NCBI RefSeq assembly: GCF_003369915.1
Contig: NC_046675.1
Coordinates: forward strand, 25,296,001-25,360,000
Length of the DNA: 64,000 nucleotides
Direction: 5' to 3'
DNA from: Drosophila miranda
Taxonomy: Eukaryota > Arthropoda > Insecta > Diptera > Drosophilidae
In this document: one piece after another, positions 10,380-23,115 of the stretch
Layout of the letters: the number at the start of each line of letters is the position of its first letter
Numbering within the stretch: position 1 is the stretch's first letter
Translations under genes and position numbers: made by a program
Notes under the pieces: model-generated
The model's database searches: none
What the model saw: only the letters and a program-made list of their open reading frames with translations
What the model was told of the DNA's origin: nothing

Positions 10380-11640
10380 CTGTTTCTTTAACGTTTTTTT
10401 TTTAAACCTTGTTTTAGAAAAAATTGCATAGGAGAATGGACTAGAAACTAGCCAATAGAAAATGTATTCATCAATGGGATTAAATTATGTGGGCAGAGCT
10501 GAGGGTTTTAGTTAGCCAGCATTATAAAACGAAATATTTAAATTAAGCAATAGGAACGATTACTCTCTTACGTTTTCTTTTTTTACCTTTATCGCTAAAA
10601 CCTTTTTTTAGACAAAATCCAATAAAAGCAAGTATTTAAAAATAACCAGTAAAGTAGAAAATAGTTTAATTAATTGGAAAAAATTATGTGGGTTGACAGA
10701 TCTACATAGCTGGTAATATTCGACGGAATATAAAAAACGCGGCATATGTAGATTATTTACGGTATATTTTTAAAATGAGACGGTTTATTTTGGTATATCT
10801 CTCAGGGTCGGACGGTATATTTTATCGTTAAATCCGCGGTCACACTCAGGGTGACTGTTTACGGTATTTTTAATACTTTTTGGTATTTTGTGAGCCGATA
10901 TATACGATACGATATATCGGTATAATGGTATATTTTGTAAATTTCATCAATCCATTAAATTTCATTTTCAACGGTATAAAGAAATCCGATAAAAGCAAGT
11001 ATTCAAAATAGGCCAGTCCAGTAGAAAATTGAATTAGCAATCATATAAAATTATGTGGGCAAAGCTGAGCGATCTATATAGCTGGGAATATTCCACGGAA
11101 GATCAAAAACGAGTATTTATTGGTGAATAACCGGTTGACAACAATGATTACCGGCAACACTAATTTTCATACCCTAGAGGAAAGGATGTTATAGAATTGA
11201 AAAAATGTTTGTCATCCCAGGCTCCGTAGGTATCAGTATCGAGATAAAAATATACACGATACTAATAATATACATGAATATGTCTAAAGAATATCAATTT
11301 GAGAATAGGTCTTTATAAATTACGTTTCATCTTCATATGAAATGAACGAAATAGGGTATACAAAGGTCTATGCGCGCATTATGCGTATTAAAATACCAGC
11401 AACATTGCGACTGTTTTTATTGTTGAACTATTTTGTTCAAAGCTTGTTTTCGTCAAAATACAATAAAAGCAAGGACTAAAAACTAGCCAGTTAAGTAGAA
11501 AATTGATTTATCAATGGCCTAAAATTATGTGGGCAGAACTAAGGGTCTTAGTTGGCCAGAATTATTCAACGGAATATACAAATTTAACAATGTGAACGAC
11601 TGTGCTGAGGGTTCTATCTAGGTAGTAATATTTGACGGAA
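10380..11640 (+). repeat. Dispersed repeat family, four degenerate plus-strand copies
   Basis: Copies at about 10380-10540, 10600-10830, 10975-11115 and 11400-11640. Shared blocks: AATAAAAGCAAG, then CCAGTnnAGTAGAAAAT, then AATTATGTGGGCAnAGCTnA, then AGCTGGTAATATTCGACGG. In the second copy these continue into ACGGTATATTTT ... AAAATGAGACGG ... TGGTATAT, the same motif string found in front of ARMH3. Copies are 75-90% alike by eye and lie end to end with LINE debris. No coding capacity. Nature (MITE, Helitron or SINE-like) unresolved. Confidence 0.65.
10754..10940 (+). promoter_or_regulatory. Cluster of fly core-promoter motifs 6 and 1 inside a repeat copy
   Basis: Motif-6-like (GGTATWTTT) matches at about 10760-10770, 10791-10800, 10813-10823, 10862-10870 and 10881-10889, with the motif-1/M1BP core GGTCACACT at 10838-10846. 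No coding start lies within 2 kb downstream except the Kdm2 leader, so activity is uncertain. Confidence 0.4.
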
Positions 11641-13149
11641 TATTACTCAAAGACCAGGAAATTTTTGAGCTGTGCGGTTGGTGTGCGCGGAACATCGTCG
11701 GAACAATAAAAAAGGCGAAAAAACCGCTGCTCTCGAAAAATAGTTTACGAGTACGAACGATTCATCTGGACTGCAGAAATAGTTAACAAAATTAATTGTA
11801 ATTTTTGCGGGATCATACGCGTGTTATTTGTTGGTGTGTGTGTGCTAATGCTTTTGTTTTGTGTCAATATGTATTAATTATAATTAAAATGTATTTCACG
11901 GCATAAGCGAAAAAATTGTAATTTTGAAAATGAGTGGAGCGGAAGACGACGAGAGGCAATAACTGAAGCGGGTTCGTGGTGACGCTTACGGAACAGAACA
12001 AAAGCAATCTGGTGAAGAGGGGCAGAGCAGACCCACCACCAATACAGACTCGAAAAAATCTGACAAAAACTAGATACGCAACCAAAGTGCAAATTTAGAA
12101 TTCCATTCCTATTACAAGTTCATGGGAAAGTGCTTGCTCCGCAATGACGGGGATACGTGGAGCCCCAAGGTGTGCAGCCCGGTGATAAGTGTAGCGCTAC
12201 ACTTGGCAGCGTTTTGGATGGCAGAAACATCACGTTAAATGCATTCAGCGCACACACAGACACGCGGGCAGGGGCATCATATCCACATATCCACATATCC
12301 ACATCCCGGGCGCAGGTAGCCGCTGCGCTGCGACTGAGAGCGACAGTCACCACAGTTGGGTTTTGTTTTATCTTCTCGGTGACCCGCGGAACAGAGGCGT
12401 AGCTCTGGGCTGTCGCACACGTGGGATTCGGCAATCCCTTGGCAGGCGAGCCACTGTCGCGACAGAAGTAGAAGCTGGCGAGGCGGCGTTGTGGTGGATT
12501 TCCTCACCCGGTTTTGGGACCAGCAAGTGATGTTCATATAGGGTGAGGCATATTCTGACGGTTTGTGTGCTCATAGTGGGTCTGAGAGTGCTCTCACCTC
12601 ACATGATTATAGCTTGCTGGGGCCCAGCAGCAGAGCCCCAAGTGTGTTGAGTTTCGCTCGTTGGGGCCCGACCTAGCTCTGCACGATATTTGTTCCGTTC
12701 GTTTCTTCAGTTTCGTCGGTGTGGGAGTGAGCAGGCTGCTCCGGTGCGCTCTGTTCAGTGTAATGTAACGTCGCTATTTTCTGTGACTGTGCCCCCCTCC
12801 GTTCAATTTGTATGAAGTAATAAACGTAATTAGTTTGTTAGTGCGCTCTTTGGGGCGAAAGACAAGTGACAGCAGTAGCAGCAGCAGCAGAAGCAGACAG
12901 ATTGCAATCTGCATGAGAACGATACTAAATGCTGACGCATCTTCTGATTTTCCGTACATTTTGCAGCTCAGCACGGGATTAGATAGAGCAAGAGCAAGAG
13001 CAAGAGAGAGGCAAAACAAAAAAAAAAACAATTACACATTAATTCGTCGGAGTGGAACCGTTTGTTATACATATATCCGAATCGGAAATCGGTATCGGAG
13101 TGCTGTGCTGCAAGTGAAGTAACGTTTTCTATAAACGATTTCCGTGGCG
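11641..13149 (+). other. Upstream and probable 5' leader of Kdm2
   Basis: No convincing ORF. GC-rich between 12.1 and 12.75 kb, with a triple CCACATAT repeat near 12285-12305 and a CACACA stretch. An initiator-like TCAGTTTCGTCGGTG occurs at about 12708-12722, and a (CAG)n run at 12870-12895. The leader of Kdm2 probably starts within this segment, but the start site cannot be fixed. Confidence 0.4.
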
Positions 13150-16100
13150 ATGTCCACCGCCGTCGAAACGGGGTCGTCGCCAGCCAAAAGCAACAACAAT
13201 GGCAACAGCAGCGGAGGCGGCGGCGGCGGCGGCAATGGTAATCCCAGTACCAATCCGAAAGGTGTTCAGCGCCGTCAATTGGTGAGTACCCCGTCTGTCA
13301 GTGTCCCACTGCTCAATTTTCCCATTTCCCCCATCTATCAATAAACTGATAAATAAAAAAAGCAACAACCTATAGCAATTATTGATAAGGCCCCCGGTGC
13401 CGCAAGATGATCATTAGTTGTGGAAACAAACGTAAAACTCATCATTAATCTATATAAATAAATTGCATGCTCACTCTCTTCGGTCTTCGGTCTACCCATT
13501 CTCCCTCTCCCTCCTCCTCCATCACGCTCTCGCTCCCGTTGAGCATTGGAGCTCAACTGATGCCTCATGACCAAAAGCAATGAGCTTTATTTGCCATATT
13601 TGCTGTTTGTTATTCTCCTCTCCACCTTCTTCTTCTTCATCTTGTTGGGGGCTGGCTGGCTGGTGCTTGTTATTCTCTTCTCTACCCTTTCAGAGGGTAC
13701 TTGGACTTTGTCGCAAATTTTCAGTGCAATGAAAAAAAGGAATTGTTGACCCCACATCTGCTTTGCTCTATTAATCAATGCTCGAATCAATTTAATATCG
13801 AATGTTTGTATGATTTGGTAGAGTATCTCAATCATCGGCTAATGGGAGGCCTATTCTGGCTTGGCATTTCGTTTTCGTTTTGCTATGCCTTTGACTTTGC
13901 TACGGTGATGTGGTGTGATTTGTGTGTGTGTGTGTCTGTATGTGAGAGCACGGTGTGGTGTGTTTCTTCGGTTTCTATTTCGTATCGTAGATAACAGGGC
14001 ATTGTTGTTGTTCTTCTAGCCCCAACATATTTACATACACGCCAGCAGGTGATGTGAAGGGGGTCTGAAGTAAGGCTGACGTTGACACTGCTCTGGGCAG
14101 AAGCCGATAACCGATTTGATATCTTATAGTCGAAAGAGACTCTGATTAGCAACCGAACCGAAATTGGATCAGAGCAACAGCTGTTGCCCTCGGCACCGCG
14201 ACACCGCGACACCGCACTTGTCGCAAGAAAGAGATCCTATGTATGCCACTGCCCTCCCTCTCTCGTTGTCTTTATCTCTATGAATATTTAAGTGCGGAAC
14301 GCAATGTACGCCCCATTAAAAATGTATAGAGCAGGGCAGAGCAGAGTAGAGCAGAGCACAGCAGGCATAGAGCATGACTAACCCCCAGAGGGGAGCAAAG
14401 CACATGGCAGCAGATAAGGTTCCGCAATTAGCACCTAAATAGAATACATTAGGGCCCCCAGGTGGCCCAAACCAATTGGTGGGGCGGGAGGGCGGTGGGG
14501 GAGTGAGTGACGCCACCATGAAACCACTTGACTGGATTTGGATTTTGGTTTCTTTCATCCACATACGCACATACGCACACAAAAACACAAACATACGAAC
14601 ACATACAGATGTACCTGATGCCGGACACCAAAACAAGCTTTTCGGCCAGAAGTAGCAGCAGCAACAGCAACCACAATGAAAAGCCACTAACACAAAAAAA
14701 AATCATTTAGAACATGCCAAACAAGTTTCCAGTGTGTGGCAAGCTGCTCAAAAAGGATATACCAGACACACATACACACAAACTTACATTAACTCACAAA
14801 CGAATACTCGTGCAAACGAGGGCAGAGCCGCATCCATGTTTTATAGATTTTTCATTGCGCTTCCCCACCCCCTCCCCAAAAACTCTCCACGGCGGCGGCC
14901 AAAATAAACGCAAAGCAAACCAGGAGACATATTGTTGTTGTTGCTGCCTCTGCCTCTGCTTTTCCTTTGGAGCAACAGTCGTGCTGCTTCCCGGCGACGC
15001 TGCATCACCACAAATGCAGTTCTGTATAATAATATGTGTGCGCGTTTGTTTGTGTGTGTGTGTGTGTACGTTGCATATGCAAAGTGCATGCGCACAGAAG
15101 AGAGACAGCAACAGGAGATGGAGCTATAGCTGGGGCGGGCTTTCAGGCCTGCCCGCAGCCCCGGACAACACAACACGATTCCCATTGCCCTTTGCCAAGT
15201 GCCGCACGGAAATTGCCAGAAAACACGAACGAGCGAGCGGCCCCAACGAGAATGTGGTTAAGGAAAACTCGAAGCCGAAGGCACCAAGATGCGTCGTCCA
15301 TGGCCCCAGCCAACCCAATGAAAACGAAATGACGAGCCCCACAAGCTTTTATATACGCTGAGCAGAGCAGAGCAGAGCAAAGGCAGCACAGCGGTGGAGG
15401 TGTTGGCGGCAGCAGCAGAGAAGAGCAGAGCCGAGCAGAGCAGCACTCGGAGAAAGTGATGGCGCAGGCCGATGGGATGGCAGAAATAGAGAGAGACGAG
15501 ACAGTGTCCCACTCGATACAGTGTGGTGAAGAGAGGCATTCACTTGTGAATCATTTTTTGATGGCGTCAGCAGAGAAGCTAGCGGTGCCGCCGCCCTCTG
15601 TGGGGAGTGGAGTATATTAATAGGCATTTATCGCTGCGCTCCGGCTTTTTCCGGCTCTCGGGGTCCCAACAGCTTGCTTTGGTTCGGTTTTTGCTTTGCA
15701 TTTAATAATGTTGTTGTCTTATCCCCCCTATCTCTCTATCTCTATCTCTCTCTCTCTTGTCTCTTGTCTCTTACAGCGCGAGCGCAAGCAGCGGAAGCTC
15801 TACCTCGACGAATGGTCATTGGGTGATGACGATGGTGAGGGGGCCCGCGGTTTCAGTGTTGCCGAGAAGCTCGAATCTTCAAAGTTTGCGCAGGCAGGGA
15901 TGGTGCGGGAGATGCGCGGCTGCGATTTAACCGTCGCGTAAGTATATCAATTATTATTTACGGATTGATCATCGATCAGCCGTACTTAGCGAAAGCAAAC
16001 GAGGGAAATTGAACGAAATATGATACAGAAATTAACGAATAGCAAAGCGTAATAGGCGGCGGCAGCACAGAGTAAGCTAATTTTCCATTCTTCACCCTCC

Positions 16101-19100
16101 CCCAAAATCCCTTTTCAGATTCCTACAGCAGCATGGCTTCAACATACCCTTACTCTTTAGAGAAAAGAACGGGTTGGGTCTCCGCATGCCCGATCCGCAA
16201 GAGTTTACCGTGGGCGATGTGCGGCTGTGCGTGGGATCGCGTCGTCTGCTGGACGTGATGGATGTGAACACACAGAAGAACCTCCAGATGACGATGAAGG
16301 AGTGGCAGCAGTACTACGAGTGCCCGCAAAAGGATCGATTGCTGAACGTGATCTCGCTGGAGTTTTCGCACACGCGACTGGATCGCTTTGTGCAGTGCCC
16401 AGAGATTGTGCGCCAGATCGACTGGGTGGATGTAGTATGGCCCAAACAGCTGAAGGATGCCCAGAAGGAGGGCACCAATCTGCTCGGCGGCATGATGTAC
16501 CCCAAGGTGCAGAAGTACTGCCTGATGTCGGTGAAGAACTGCTACACTGACTTTCACATTGACTTTGGCGGCACCTCCGTCTGGTATCACATCCTCAAGG
16601 GCAGCAAGGTCTTCTGGCTGATACCGCCCACCGATCGCAACCTGCAGCTCTACGAGAAGTGGGTGCTGTCCGGCAAGCAGGCGGACATCTTCTTCGGCGA
16701 CACCGTGGAGAAGTGCGCCCGCGTCTATCTGACGGCCGGGAACACCTTCTTCATACCCACCGGCTGGATCCATGCCGTCTACACACCCACCCAGTCGCTC
16801 GTCTTTGGGGGCAACTTCCTGCACTCGTTCGGTATCGTGAAGCAGCTGAGGACGGCCACCGTCGAGGACAACACAAAGGTGCCGCAGAAGTTTCGCTACC
16901 CCTTCTTCACCGAAATGCTCTGGTATGTCCTCGCTCGCTATGTCTACACGCTGCTCGGCCACTCGCACCTCGAGGGGGAGCCCTCGGCCAGCGAGGCAGA
17001 GATGGCCGCCCGCCCGCACATCCATCTCACGCACTACGAGCTGTTCGGGCTCAAGGAGATCGTCATGTATCTGTACGATCTGCCGCCGCAGAAGAAGAAT
17101 GTGCCCAGTCTTGTGCTGGATCCCGTGGCCCTCATCAAGGATGTGCGCACACTGGTGGAGCGGCACTGCAAGGACCAGCAGGATCAGGCCGTCACGGGCA
17201 TGTCCGTACTGAGAACGGCCTCCGAGGAGCAGGCAGGCTTTCACCTGTACGACCGCACAAGAGTCAAGCAGGAGATCAAACAGGAGATTGTCCGAAAAAA
17301 TGCCGAGGTAATTCGCGAACAGCAGCAGCTCGAGGCGGGCAGGGATGGCGCAGTGGCTGCCTCCGGTGCCGTTGTGGCTGGCATTGAGTACAGCAACGGA
17401 GTCCTGAAAAAGGAGCAACTGGAGAATGGCGCAGGAGCCACTGGTCCGGGCGGAGGAGCACAACCAGGTGGGTTCTCGATCACGATATTCCTTGTGGCTC
17501 ACATTACTATCTCCTGATTTTACAGAGGCCACCTTTGTCCTGCCCACGGATACGCTAAAGTACCGCCCGCCCAAGAAAATGCATCTGGCAAATGCAGTGG
17601 CAGCGGCAGCGACCAGCACCAGCACCACCAGTGGAGCAGGAGGAGGACCATCCGTTGGAGGAACTGCAGCAAACAGCAACAGTCCACCCACTGGGGGTGG
17701 GGGAGCGGCAGGCACAGGCCATGCCGTCAGCGTGATTGCCACGTGCTCCAATTATAATAATTTGAACAGCAGTGAAGCGGCATCCCTGGACAACAACTGT
17801 GCCTCGCCCGGGGATGGGGCCAAGCTATCGCCCCATCTGACGGGCACCGGCCAGCCGAGGCGACGCCGCACGCGCTGCAAGAACTGTGCCGCCTGTCAGC
17901 GCTCCGATTGCGGCACCTGCCCCTTCTGCATGGACATGGTCAAGTTCGGTGGACCGGGACGGGCCAAGCAGACGTGCATGATGCGCCAGTGCCTGTCGCC
18001 CATGCTTCCAGTGACCGCGCAGTGTGTCTACTGTCATTTGGATGGATGGCGACAGACCCCCGTGTCGCCGCAGACCAAGCAACTGGCCACCGTGGACGGT
18101 CCCTCAGCTCTGATGGAGTGCTCCGTTTGCTACGAGATAGCCCATCCCGATTGTGCGTTGTCGCAGCTGGACGGCACCGAGGATGCAGCCGATGCTAAGG
18201 GCATAGTCAACGAGGATCTGCCCAATAGCTGGGAGTGTCCCAGCTGCTGTCGATCCGGCAAGAACTACGACTACAAGGTAATGTACATATATTTGAGCGT
18301 TTCCTTAAGCAAAACTAATGTCAATCTCCTATTCGTTCCCCACAGCCGCGGCATTTCCGGGCTCGTCTGAAATCCTCCGAGGTGCGTCGCGTCTCCGTTT
18401 CCCATGGCCCTGGCGGCGAGGCAACAGGCCATGAGGGCACGAGCAGCTTGCTGCCGCCACCCGTCGGACAGTACACGGACTTCGTGTTCACCAGCGAATC
18501 GGAGATGGAGTCTGGATCGGCGGGTGGCCACGTGACCCACTGGAAGCATGGCATGAAGCGGCACCATCAGCTGGAGGTGAAGACCGATCGGAACAACAGC
18601 TGCGACACTCCATCCCCGGGGATATCACCGAATGCGGTGGGGGGGGACAAGGTGAAGCGGCGCAAGAGCGACGATGGGACGAGCGTGAGCAGCAGCATGC
18701 AAGAGAGCAACGATGCCCCATGCAACTCATCCATTGATGGTGCAGCGGCAGGCGGAGGAGGAGGAGTGGCGACAGCTAGTGGCGGGGGCAGTGGTGGCAA
18801 TCAGTGGAGTGGCGGCAGTGGCGGAGGAGGCGGAGGTGGCTCTCGTAAGAAGAACTCGATTCGGTCACAGTTGGCCCAGCAGATGCTCAACAACTCGAAT
18901 CGAGTGCTTAAGAAGCCGCAGTATGTGGTACGGCCGGCAGCATCCAGCAGTTCGTCCGGGAACAATGCCAGCGGCGGAGGAGGCGGCAGCAATGGCATTA
19001 GCAATGGAACAGGCCAAAGCGGCGGGGGAGGCGTCGGCTCTGGCGGGGAGCGCGGTGCCAATGGCAGCGGCACGAGCGGCTCCAATGGCATCAACAGTCT

Positions 19101-19977
19101 GCATCATAGCAGCTCCCTGGCCCTGGACCCCACCGTGCTGAAGATCATCTTCAGGTATCTGCCGCCCGAAACTCTAGTCACCTGCTGCTCGGTGAGCAAG
19201 GTGTGGTCGACGGCTGCCGTCGATCCCGATCTCTGGAAGAGCATGAACTGCTCGGCGCACAAGATGTCCGCGTCCCTGCTGACGGCCATTGTGCGGAGGC
19301 AGCCGGAACACCTCATCCTTGACTGGACGCAGATAGCCAAGCGGCAGCTGGCATGGCTGGTGGCCCGCCTCCCAGCTCTCAAGAATCTCTCGCTGCAGAA
19401 CTGTCCCATCCAGGCAGTGCTGGCCCTCCACACCTGCCTATGTCCGCCCCTCCAGACGCTCGACCTGAGCTTTGTGCGGGGTCTGAACGATGCCGCCGTC
19501 CGGGACATACTCTCCCCGCCCAAGGACTCGCGGCCCGGCCTAAGTGACTCGAAGACGCGACTGCGTGATCTCAAGATCCTCAAGCTGGCCGGCACAGACA
19601 TCTCAGACGTGGCCGTGCGCTACATCACGCAGTCGCTGCCATATCTCAAGCACCTGGATCTCTCCTCCTGCCAGCGCATAACCGACGCCGGCGTGGCCCA
19701 GATAGGCACCTCCAACACGGCCATTGCCCGCCTGTCGGAGCTCAATCTGAGCGCCTGCCGCCTCGTCTCCGAGAACGCGCTGGAACATCTGTCCAAGTGC
19801 GAGAGCCTCATCTGGCTGGATTTGCGACATGTGCCCCAGGTGAGCACACAGTCGGTGATACGCTTTGCGAGCAACTCCAAGCACGATCTGTGTGTGAAGG
19901 ATGTGAAGCTGGTGGAGAGCAGGCGGCTCTCGACCTCTGTGCGGTCGGTGTCCCTCGGCAGCAGTTGGCATGACTAA
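13150..19977 (+). CDS. Kdm2: Lysine-specific histone demethylase Kdm2 (JmjC, CXXC, PHD, F-box, LRR)
   Basis: Nuclear JmjC dioxygenase of the KDM2/FBXL10-11 family, linked to H3K36 demethylation and, through the F-box, to Polycomb-type complexes. Exons 13150-13281, 15777-15937, 16119-17467, 17526-18277 and 18346-19977 join in phase to 1,341 aa. The ATG at 13150 is chosen as the first in-frame ATG; the frame has only GTG/GCG before it. Order: Gly-rich N-terminus; JmjC with the Fe(II) pair His244-x-Asp246 (DFHIDFGGTS) and later the third ligand in GWIHAVYT; CXXC zinc finger at about 660-710 (CKNCAACQRSDCGTCPFC ... KFGG); PHD at about 710-798 (CSVCYEIAHPDC ... WECPSCC); long Gly/Ser-rich linker; F-box at about 1056-1100 (LKIIFRYLPPETL); and leucine-rich repeats to the end. 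The architecture is complete with no missing catalytic residue. Confidence 0.96.
13282..15776 (+). other. First coding intron of Kdm2, with simple repeats
   Basis: 2.5-kb intron bounded by GTGAGT and a long CT-rich tract ending TTACAG. It holds a TG run (about 13920-13936), an AGAGCAG-type repeat at about 14326-14370 and again at 15360-15440, a (TG)n at 15049-15066, and many CACA stretches. The ORFs here (up to 215 codons) follow the simple repeats in several frames and are not supported. Confidence 0.7.
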
Positions 19978-21165
19978 AAGGACTCGCAGGGACAGGAAAT
20001 ATAGAAACATAGGAATAAGACAGGCCAAAAAACCTACAATTTAATGTTATACATTAGATATATACACATATATACACATTAGACCCTGCACTAGATCCCC
20101 ACTTCCCAATCCTCATCTTCCACACTCCCGACACGCCACAAAAGGGAATGCCAAAGAGAGACGCCAGCGTGCCCTTTTGCATAATGTATTTATTATATAG
20201 ATACTACGATATATGTATGTATGTACCCGAATATGTGCAAGCTAGTCAGCAGGTTCCGGGGGATCAGAGTTCTCTCGTACGTTTGCTTACAGCCTCTTCT
20301 TCTTTACACTCTCGTTTCCTATATACGTATTCCGTATGTATTCCCAACGATCAGTAGAACAATCAATCCTCCTCTCAGTTTCCGATCGAACGCACACCCA
20401 CACACAGCTCACAGTTTTCACATTGCGTAGTGATTAATATTAGCATTCCCCCATGACGGTAAATATATTTAATCAGTGTCATATAATTAAGGCAAGTCTA
20501 GAAATAGATCTAGAGCAAGCAAGAGAACAGCACACACGGCTTTGTCTAGCTTAGAAAGTAGAGAGGGAGATGGAGAGAGAGGGGGTCCTACTACGTTTCA
20601 GAACTACATATAAAGATGGAGTCCATTCTACATGGAATATAAATGTTTCTATCTGATTGGCTGTCCACACCCTAATTATCATCGAATGCCCTGCTGTGGA
20701 GGCACTGCTTAAGAGTGCAATAAATTGATTTAGTCCCGTTTTCCATATACGTACATATACATACGTATATCTGCCTTATTCACGTTGATGTCAACCGATT
20801 CCAAACGATTTGTCGTATTTTCGCGTCCCTCTTTTCAAGCGCTAATATCGCACATAGTGGATAAGTCCTTTCTGCCCTGCCAATAATACCCAAATCCCAA
20901 TCCGCCTCCCCGTAGCAGTTAAATTAGTGATAAAACTGTGGCTAAAAAAACACATACACATACTTATCTTTAAAGTTTTACAGCATTACATTAAAAATAT
21001 AGAATAATGTTTCAAGAATTATCAATAGTATCTCTGTTCGTCGCAGCAGCCGTCATTCGACTGGCATCGCATGCCATTTAGAATTATCCAAAATTGGAAT
21101 CAAACAACGGATCTATCGTATTTGTAAAAGTGGAGCCGAAAAAGTTCGCAGCTTCCAGCAGTCTC
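19978..21165. other. Kdm2 3' UTR and gap to beag
   Basis: AT-rich trailer with poly(A) signal AATAAA at 20719-20724, about 740 nt after the stop. The remaining about 400 bp is the convergent 3' side of beag. No clear minus-strand AATAAA was found, so beag may use a variant signal. No other gene seen. Confidence 0.6.
20719..20724 (+). promoter_or_regulatory. Poly(A) signal, Kdm2
   Basis: AATAAA in GTGCAATAAATTG, followed by a GT/T-rich stretch. Confidence 0.55.
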
Positions 21166-22909
21166 CTAGTACTTGGCCGATTTGTATTCGGGTTCATCGC
21201 CTCCGTCGCGTCCGCCACCGCCACCACCATCTCGGTCTTTGGGCATTTTACGCTTTTGTATGATGGTCTGAAATATGAACAAAATATAAAGTTACAAGGA
21301 ATCGCCATTGGGGGATGTCCAAGCAAAGCCGCACCTGAATCTTCTGCCACTCCCGATCCAGTTCAGCCTTCTCGTTCTTTTCCGTCTTGTTTTTGCGCGT
21401 CTTGCGGCCATCTTGCATCTTGACGCCATACTGGAAGGCGGCCTTGGGCAAGGCCTCTTTGGTGCTCATGTAATCAGAGTACTCCTCCTGCGTGTCAAAG
21501 TCCCAGCGGCCGATAGGACCCTTCTTGTTGCCCAGATCCATCTTCGTGTAGTCCACCTCATCGTCCGAGTCGTCGATGGCGTCGTTCATCTCCTCCAGGC
21601 CCGGATAGCATTCGGCATAGCCTTCTGGTTCGTTGGCGAATCGCGAGGCCATTGCCTTGGATATCTTCGGGGGTGGCGGTATGCTGGTTATGACCGGTTC
21701 CACGGTCTCCGGCGGGGCATCGCCAAAGTACGAGTTCTGTCCGGCAGCAGGCTTGCTGGCTGCGTCCGGACCGCCAGGGCGGGCGTGCCGATCCCCACGA
21801 GACTTTGCTGTCGGCTGATAGTCACCCACATCGTCATAGATGCTGTCCCCCAGAGGAGCAGTGGGCTTGCCTCCCTTTGGGTTGGCACTGGCACCAGCAC
21901 TGCTGATGCCCGGTTGGGTGCGCACGCTCTCCATATCTTTCTCGTAGAAGAGGGGCTTGTCCTTGTCACGCTTCTTGTTCTTCTTGTTGCGACCGCCGGC
22001 TCGCAGGTAACTGAGGATCTGGGACAGCTTGTTGATTACAATGTCGTTGGTGGTGAGCGTGGCAATGTCCTCTCGCGACGCCGGCACCTCGAACTTGGAT
22101 CGCTTCAGCGTTGTGGGTATATCCGTCTCGCCCAGCTCGTCGTCCAGATCGATGACATAGGCCATACGACCGGGAGCAAAGAGCTCGTTTCGGGGCACCT
22201 CCTTGGAGCGACGCGCCTGCACAAGATTGTAGATGTTGCGGGCCAACGAGCCATTAATGGCGTTTATGTCCTCCGACTCCCTGCGCTCAGCCTCCAGCTG
22301 CTCGGCGGCAGCGGCTGCCTCCGCCAACTTCTCCCTGGCCAAGGCGGCAGCGATTTCCTCCTCCTCGGTTTCCTTTGAGTGAAGCTCGGAGCGCACTTTC
22401 TGCAGCAGGGCGTAGTCGAGACCCTTCACCAAGTGAGTATGCTGTATATCACCGCCCAAGAACTTGGACTCCTGGATGATGCGGCGTCTCCGCTCGGCGG
22501 CATCGATACCCGATTTCATGTCGGGGGCTACGGCACGGTAGGCATTGGTACTCCCTCCATGGCCGGGTGTGCTGGCGGTCGTGTAGTCCGGATTGGCATT
22601 GTCACGACGCTCGCGCGCCCGATCCCTGTATTTCTCCGACAACTCCAGCAACTTGACATCCTCCTGCTTCTTGAGGGCCGCATAGAAGTTCTTCTTTTTT
22701 CGCCTCAGGTCGTTGCGCTCGCTGCTGCTTTGGGTTTTCTTCTTGTCGCCCGCCACTGAGGGCGTGGCAAAGGTAGCTGTGGCCAAGGAGCCTCCCGCAC
22801 TGCCCGTGCTGGATCCGGGAGGCGGGGCCCGTGGCGTAGCCAGCAGCTTACGGAAGTCATCGTTGGTGAGACGCACGGACGGTGGAGCTTCCAAGTGGGC
22901 TTCGGACAT
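21166..22909 (-). CDS. beag: RED/IK spliceosomal protein
   Basis: Homologue of the RED (IK) protein of the spliceosomal B complex; the fly gene is beag. Two minus-strand exons, 22909-21335 and 21267-21166, give 558 aa, close to the human RED length (557). The start MSEAHLEAPPSVRLTNDDFR matches the conserved N-terminus. RED_N hallmarks are the RRKKKNFYAALKKQ stretch, RDRARERRDNANPDY and SKFLGGDIQHTHLVKGLDYA. The mid region has an Ala/Glu-rich coiled-coil segment and a Lys/Arg-rich stretch (GGRNKKNKKRDKDKPLFYE) in place of the human RE/RD repeats. The C-terminal part has YAECYPGLEEMNDAIDDSDD and GPIGRWDFDTQEEYSDYMST; the last exon adds MPKDRDGGGGGGRDGGDEPE and ends SAKY. It shares a 206-bp intergenic promoter region with Ada. 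Confidence 0.95.
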
Positions 22910-23115
22910 GGTCAGAATCCGCAAACTCGCAAAATTACCAAAAATGAAAAATCTATGTATATTTTTCCAGTTTTCCCTGCTAGGGTTGCCAGGCGACGTC
23001 AAAAAATATCTATCGAATATTTCCGCAGCTGTTTTCGATAAAGCACCAATTTTGTCATAGCGCGCCATCAATGTGAGCATCCAACCTACTTTTTTTTTCC
23101 ATTTTTATTTGCAAA
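22910..23115. promoter_or_regulatory. Short divergent promoter between beag and Ada
   Basis: Only 206 bp separate the two ATGs. Two TATCGA/TCGATA half-matches to the DRE (TATCGATA) sit at about 23009-23015 and 23036-23041. Compact bidirectional promoters with DRE-like sites are common for fly housekeeping genes. No TATA box seen. Confidence 0.4.

Noticed and set aside
12120..12574. Three overlapping minus-strand frames upstream of Kdm2
   Set aside because: Mutually overlapping in different frames without splice logic or recognisable motifs; best explained as GC-rich leader or promoter DNA.
14714..15361. 215-codon plus ORF in Kdm2 intron 1
   Set aside because: Composition follows CACA and TGTG repeats; equally long frames occur on the other strand; no splice signals.
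16150..17751. 533-codon minus-strand ORF
   Set aside because: Antisense shadow of the Kdm2 JmjC exon; GC-rich third positions of the real gene suppress stops on the other strand.
21308..22378. 356-codon plus-strand ORF
   Set aside because: Antisense of beag exon 1; the beag frame has full-length homology.
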